64,000 nt of DNA from Rhynchosporium graminicola (Eukaryota; Ascomycota; Leotiomycetes; Helotiales; Ploettnerulaceae): assembly GCA_900074885.1 (NCBI GenBank), contig FJUW01000024.1, positions 372,001 through 436,000 on the forward strand, read 5' to 3'. The translations under genes were made by a program, and so were the position numbers. The notes beneath the pieces are model-generated. The model was not told the origin of the DNA. It did no database searches and saw nothing but the letters and a program-made list of their open reading frames with translations. Shown piece after piece: positions 58,901-64,000 of this stretch (positions are counted from its first letter, which is position 1; each line of letters begins with the position of its first letter).

Positions 58901-59331
58901 TCCGCTGGTAGTGGGAGACTGGTAGTGGGACAAATCCCGTCTACAGGGTTCAGCTCCTCGGGAAAAGCGCATGCTCCCGCCTTCCGTCCCAGATCAAGGG
59001 CCCTCGGGGCCTAGACCCGCCTGAGCCTGGACCATAAACCCCCCTGTAGGCCCTGTTATTGTAGAGTACCGTCCGTACCACCACCACGAAACCCACCGAG
59101 TACGAAGTATAAGTACCTACACCGCCATCTTTTCTCGTGCCTGAAGGAATCCCAACCACCGAGCAATGGACGTTTCGTCTTTTCGGTCGGCATGGTCAAA
59201 CTTTGTTGGGTCTTATAAGTAGTTTCAACTTCTATTCCTACTCATGGCTGGGAATTTGTTGCACTACTATCACAACAGCACGCCATTGTGTTCAATAAAG
59301 ATACTCACTTCATCTAGAAATTCCTTCCATC
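58901..59331. promoter_or_regulatory. Promoter region of the Pro/Gln-rich protein gene
   Basis: A 431-bp spacer. A short direct repeat GGTAGTGGGA occurs at 58910-58931. No other feature is recognised. Confidence 0.35.
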
Positions 59332-60314
59332 ATGGCACCTCCATTCAAGTACAGCCAGTATCCCACACCGCCTCCTACAAGCTCTCCCAAGTACAAGGAT
59401 AAGGATAATTCCTACAACAGCCGGCCAGCTCAGGAAACCTATTTCGAGCAACCCACGACAACTACCAGCTACTCTCGACCAGCATCTGCAAACCAGTGGG
59501 ATACCCAGCTCAGCAATCAGTACACAACGACACCAGTTGTTCTCTACCAGCAGCCACAAAACTACCTGCCCGCACCTCACAGACAACCTCAAGTCCAACA
59601 ATCTCTACAAGCTCAGCAGAACTCCATGATCCAAGTCAGTAACAGTGATTACTACACCCGTCCTGCCTCGCCTCTCCCGCAGAAAGTTCGTCCGCAAGCA
59701 CAAACATGTAACCCACCAAGACGACGCTCATTCTCCCCACCAAAGAACAACAGGCATTCTCCTCGTCCCCTGTATTACTCGCCCGCGAACCCCATCCCAT
59801 CACCCTACAATGCCTCCCGACCTAAACCCCGCCCAGGTTTCGTACAGCGCATGCTCGCGAAGATCGAGAGATGGATACGGTCCTGTATGAGATGGTGCAA
59901 GCGTAATCCCATCACGGCAGGGCTATTGACTTTTATACCGGTGGTAGCAGGCGCAGGTCTGGTGCGAGCTGTCAAGAGCTTAAAAATCGGAGATATGTTC
60001 AAGAAGATGGGTGCGGGACAGACAAAGAAGACGGCGACTCAGAAGCAGTGGGATTGGGGACTGGATCAATTCGCTGGTTTTGGGGGGTCGAAGGGCGGCC
60101 CGCTGGAAGGCATGATAAAAATATTGCAAATGGGGGTGTGCGTTGCTCCCTTGCCCTTCCTTCGAGCTTTTTTACTTTTTGCTTCTGATGATGGTATTTC
60201 TTATTACCCGAGAAGTGACTGCTGACAGACCACAAACAGGAACCACTATTGCAGGCTGACGTCTTCTCCAGTTCCCCGACTGGCGAGCATCATCTTGGAA
60301 CTCTACTTTCTTGA
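59332..60314 (+). CDS. Pro/Gln-rich single-pass membrane protein of unknown function
   Basis: Exons 59332-60135 and 60240-60314 (phase-0 intron) give 292 aa. Residues 1-165 are disordered and rich in Pro, Gln, Ser and Tyr; a basic stretch (GFVQRMLAKIERWIRSCMRWCKRN) leads into one hydrophobic helix (PITAGLLTFIPVVAGAGLV, about residues 202-220), then a short soluble end. The layout suggests a tail-side membrane anchor with a long cytosolic N-terminus. No family is recognised. If the intron is not removed the frame ends at 60225 instead. Confidence 0.6.
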
Positions 60315-60407
60315 AGTCAAAAAATAGAGCTCCCGTATATATGAATACACCAATGTCTATATAATGAATCATGAATGACGAACAATCTAGCCCAAGAGCT
60401 GTTGCGA

Positions 60408-63400
60408 TCATTTGGACCCACGCCGTACAGGTTCCTTGAAGAGCAATGTGTCTATATGTTCTAGCATGTCGGTCAAACGGTACGGTTTAGTAATCACATC
60501 GTCCTATTCTTGTCAGCAGCTTAGTTCTGAATGTGAGGGGCTATTCGTACCATGCCCGCATCTAGCGAGAGGCTAATCTGATCCTTTCTCGCATTAGCCG
60601 TCACAGCAATGACAGGTAGATGCCTCACTATAGTGCCTTCCGCCTGCAGCTGCCTGATCTTCTTTACTGCCGTAATGCCATCCATTACAGGCATTTCCAA
60701 ATCCATTAGGACGACGTTTAGCTTCTGCGCCAATCCGCTGTCTGTATGTTTGCAGAATTCTGATTTTTTAATGAACTCCAGGGCCTCTGCGCCGTGATTT
60801 GCCACATTCACTATGCTAAGGTAGCAGGGTAATCAGTAATGGCTAGCATAACAAGTTTGGTAAAGAAGGATAACACATGTCTCAAGGTCATCTTGGGATA
60901 ATCAAAAGAGGAAATTCTGGGCTCCCCCATTACTTACTGGCCTGCCTTGCCCAGTTGTTTCATCACGACTTTCTGATTTACCAGATTATCCTCCACTACC
61001 AGGATATGGTAGACCGCTGGTGCTTTGTCGCTTGCTGGAAGTACGCTTGCTTCTGCTTGCATACTCGACATCTTTCCATTTAGACCTGATGTCTCAACTG
61101 CGCAGGCTTCGCGTAATGCATCCTCTCGGAGTAAGATTGGGAGGTCTGCTTGATTGCCGGCTGGCGCTCTCCGAGTCTTGACATAAAACTGGAATGTGCT
61201 GCCATGGCCCTTCTTAGCGGCCACCCCAATTTCTCCGCCCTAGGAGAAACTCGGAGTCAGTATTGCCTAACCAGGAAAGTATGAAGAGTGAAAAGATAAG
61301 ATAATAGTAGAGACTTAGACTCGGGACGAGAGCACAGCCTTATTCAATCTCAGGCGTGCTCGAGTGTGGAAAAAGAATTCGGAGAACACCCACCTGCATT
61401 TCAACTAGTTGGCGAGAGATAAAGAGACCAAGGCCAGATCCTCCATAGGTCTGATATGTTTTGGGCGATGCCTGAGTGAACAGATGAAATAGGTTCTTAA
61501 TTTCGCCTTCATCCAGGCCTCGTCCTGTGTCCTGCACGGTGATGCACAAGTAAAGTACTTCTCCGGTCCCCCATTCAGCCTTCGTGGTTTGGTCCGGGCT
61601 AGCATTGCTCTTCGTGACGTATTGAACATTTAGCGGATTTGTTTCGGAAGGCTTAACCATCGAGGCTCCCATCCTAATCACGATTCGTCTCTCCTCAGAT
61701 TCTGTCCTTGTGAATTTGATGGCGTTTGTCATCAGGTTGATTAGAACTTGGAGTACTCTACTCGGATCAAGTAACACCCATTCGACCGCGAGGCCTGTCA
61801 AGGAATCTTCCTCGACAAAGTCCAGCACTATCGCGGCTCTTTTTAATTCTGCTTCAAACATCTTCAACACACCTCGGACGAGCACCAGGGGCTGCGACGG
61901 TTCAGGTGAAATACGAAGCAGATTTGAATCCAAGCGGGAGAGCGTCAAGATGTCGTCAATGATCCTTTTCTGGTGCATCGCACAGTAAATGATGGTATCG
62001 GCAGCCTCCATGGCTTCGTCGATCAGGTTGAGTGTCTTGTCTGCCCTTGTAGGATCTTGTCCTTTCAAATTGCGACGGACTTCATTCAACGAGGCGAGAA
62101 TTTCATCAGCACAACCTACAAGCGCCGACAGAGGGTTCCGCATTTCATGCGAAGTCAGATCAATGTGTCGTTCCGTTTGCTCCTTGAGCTCGATCGCCTG
62201 GAGCATTTTCCGCCGAAGCAGGTTTTCAGACCACTTGACATTACTAGAAGCATTGTTATCGAGGCTCAATCGAATAAGTACATAATTACTTGCCTGATAT
62301 CGGTCACGCAGCTCATTATTGATGTAACCTCTCCGTTCCCATCGAAATCCGGATACATGGAAAGCATGATATAAGTATCGGCCCACACATTTCCTTCCGG
62401 ATCAGGCTCCGGCGCTTTCCTGGATCAAGACCTTAGTATGTGACGTATTCGACGTGTCAGGCTGAGGGAAACGGATCTCATCCCGCTTCTAAGTCTTGGA
62501 ATTAGCGATAGGCAAAGAAAAGGACGTACCAAGGTCTCTTTATACGGGTTTGCATAGTAACCGGCTGCTTTTCCGTGAGCATTTTTTCCCAGCCAGCGTT
62601 GACAGGCTCAAGCTCTCCTTCTGCCAGGACGTCATTCCAGGATGCTCGCATACTCGAAACTTGTAACTGTGTCAGTTCCCTCCAAAGCTCGTTGGCCGAC
62701 TGCGCAAAGCCGTCTGGTGACAAAACAGCAAGGCCAATCGGGGCCCTGTTCGCGAATTTAGCAAATTTAGTCTCCGCTTCGGACAATTCTCGAGACAATC
62801 TATCTCGATCGAGTGCCTCTTGACGTGCTAAAGATTGGCGTCTCTCAACTTCCTCTCGAAGAATGACCGCAGAGAGCTGCGGGGTTGTGACTTGCTGGGT
62901 GAGTGAGACTAGGAAGCTTCGATAGTCTTCATCGAAGGGCCGTCGCGGATTGAGCCCGACCACTAAGAAAGCTAGCAGGCTGTTTGAGTCGTTTGTGATG
63001 ATTGGAAATACGCCCAGGTGAGTCGATGGCACTCCAAATCCTCGCCACTCCAAAAGTTTGAACTGTTTCTGCGTCCTCTCCTTCACGGGTACCACAACTG
63101 GACCCATCTCAAGCTGTGCTTCTTTCAGGGCTATGCCGAGGCAGGAATCTGAGAGTTCTACATCGATCACTTGCGGTGCTAGCTCATTGCCGGTGGGAAT
63201 ACCAACAGCTCCTTCAAGTACACAGATAGATGGTGATGGTGAGCCAGTGACAGTGGACGCTTCTGGTTTCGAGGGTGCCAAACTGGAGGTGGTGGCGGAG
63301 TCCGCTATCGAGTAGAGCAAAGCAATTGGAATGTCCTTTTCTGCATCCTTGATCCCCCTGATGAGCCGGGCCCACAGTTCTTTGATGGTCCTCGAAAGAG

Positions 63401-64000
63401 AGACTTCGCGACTCAGTGCATGGACGTGTCTCAATCGCCTGTCACCAACAACTTCTCGAGTTACCTCTACCACTGTTGCATGACTGCCCACAACCCAGCC
63501 TTCCGAGCCGATGATAGGAACGAATTTCCTGCGATGGTCGGGATGTTAGCAATAATATATGTGCCTGATACTGCTGGGGTCAAGTACTGCCGAAATGCTC
63601 GATCGGGGAAGGAGGGGCTACTACCCGAATTACGAACCAGCTAAAATATGTCTCTTCAAGAAAGCCATGCCGGTAGAGCAGCAGGAAGGCGTTTGCTTCC
63701 ACCACGGTCTCGGCAGTTTCCCGCTGTTCGGTCAGAAGCTTCTCAAAATGGATCCAGATTTCCGCAAAGCCGGTTCGAGGATCCTGACCCTGAAGGGCGG
63801 GGTGCTTCTGTCCAATGAGCTCCGTATAGGCTTCATTGTACACAATGGTGGCTTCATCTCCCCAGTATATGACTGCGGGCGACGGGTCTTGGATGACGAG
63901 TAAGACCATTTGGCGTAACTGGGCAGGCCATGCATTGATCGGTCCGAGGGGGGAAGTATTCCAATCTATGTCAAGGATAAAGCGTTGGAACGAAGTGATG
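60408..64000 (-). CDS. Hybrid histidine kinase (PAS-type sensor, HisKA, HATPase, receiver), 5' end outside window
   Basis: Seven exons are visible: 63638-64000 (continuing beyond the edge), 62530-63528, 62294-62419, 61394-62243, 60938-61239, 60551-60815 and 60408-60503. The N-terminal part (DWNTSPLGPINAWPAQLRQMV, SPAVIYWGDEATIVYNEAY) is a PAS-like sensor found in fungal kinases; a GAF/PAS region follows (RAPIGLAVLSPDGF). The kinase core has the phospho-accepting His in HIDLTSHEMRNPLSALVG, the N box LINLMTNAIKFT, G boxes VQDTGRG and GGSGLGLFIS, and then the receiver VVEDNLVNQKV, VLMDLEMPVMDG (phospho-Asp) and ITKPYRL with its Lys. Introns were placed so that family blocks join (RPWKAPEPDPEG, TDISSNVKWSE). 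One intron (62244-62293) uses a GC donor. Such proteins feed the Ypd1-Skn7/Ssk1 phosphorelay; the signal sensed is unknown. Confidence 0.9.

Overview
The window comes from a filamentous ascomycete (Pezizomycotina), most likely Leotiomycetes; the class is inferred from overall gene style and was not tested. The evidence is many short spliceosomal introns (about 45-130 bp, often with CTAAC/CTGAC branch sites), fungal-type housekeeping proteins, and an AT-rich retroelement block whose LTR pairs differ only by C/T and G/A transitions, the mark of repeat-induced point mutation (RIP). I found no bacterial, organellar or viral genes, no tRNA or rRNA, and no CRISPR.

Layout. 1-4000 is accessory: a MITE-like inverted repeat, a possible hAT relic, a decayed aquaporin and AT-rich debris. 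4026-16774 is a conserved stretch: a serine beta-lactamase-like hydrolase, a GT15 alpha-mannosyltransferase, a GCP5-type gamma-tubulin complex subunit (sharing a 214-bp divergent promoter with the mannosyltransferase), an Aro8-type aromatic aminotransferase and a MET12-type methylenetetrahydrofolate reductase. 17952-22544 (minus) is the most unusual locus: about 18 exons, of which 15 in a row each encode one degenerate copy of the same ~55-residue module, with phase-1 introns throughout the array. 24723-28925 holds a PQ-loop membrane protein, an Asl1-like glycosidase-fold gene with a probable frameshift, and a Cys-rich nuclear-type protein. 30313-35126 is again accessory: a broken secreted-protein gene, a small protein with three zinc-ribbon-like repeats, a small hypothetical gene and a shortened BIM1/X325-like copper protein. 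37587-39530 is a conserved fungal protein.

40184-58263 was once a single FAD-dependent monooxygenase gene. A 16.6-kb nest of two Ty3/Gypsy elements split it: an outer minus-strand element with 177-bp LTRs and a perfect 5-bp target duplication (TAGGT), itself interrupted by a 6.5-kb plus-strand element with 231-bp LTRs. No open reading frame of 60 codons survives between about 41.5 and 57.6 kb. Beyond it lie a C-terminal relic of an IlvD/Edd-type dehydratase, a Pro/Gln-rich single-pass membrane protein and a hybrid histidine kinase whose N-terminus runs off the right edge.

Housekeeping genes are intact, while transport, secreted and catabolic genes next to the repeats are broken. Several breaks are single-nucleotide indels, so real decay should be told apart from assembly errors by resequencing. 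All exon structures were read by eye from splice signals, reading-frame continuity and family resemblance; none has transcript support here.
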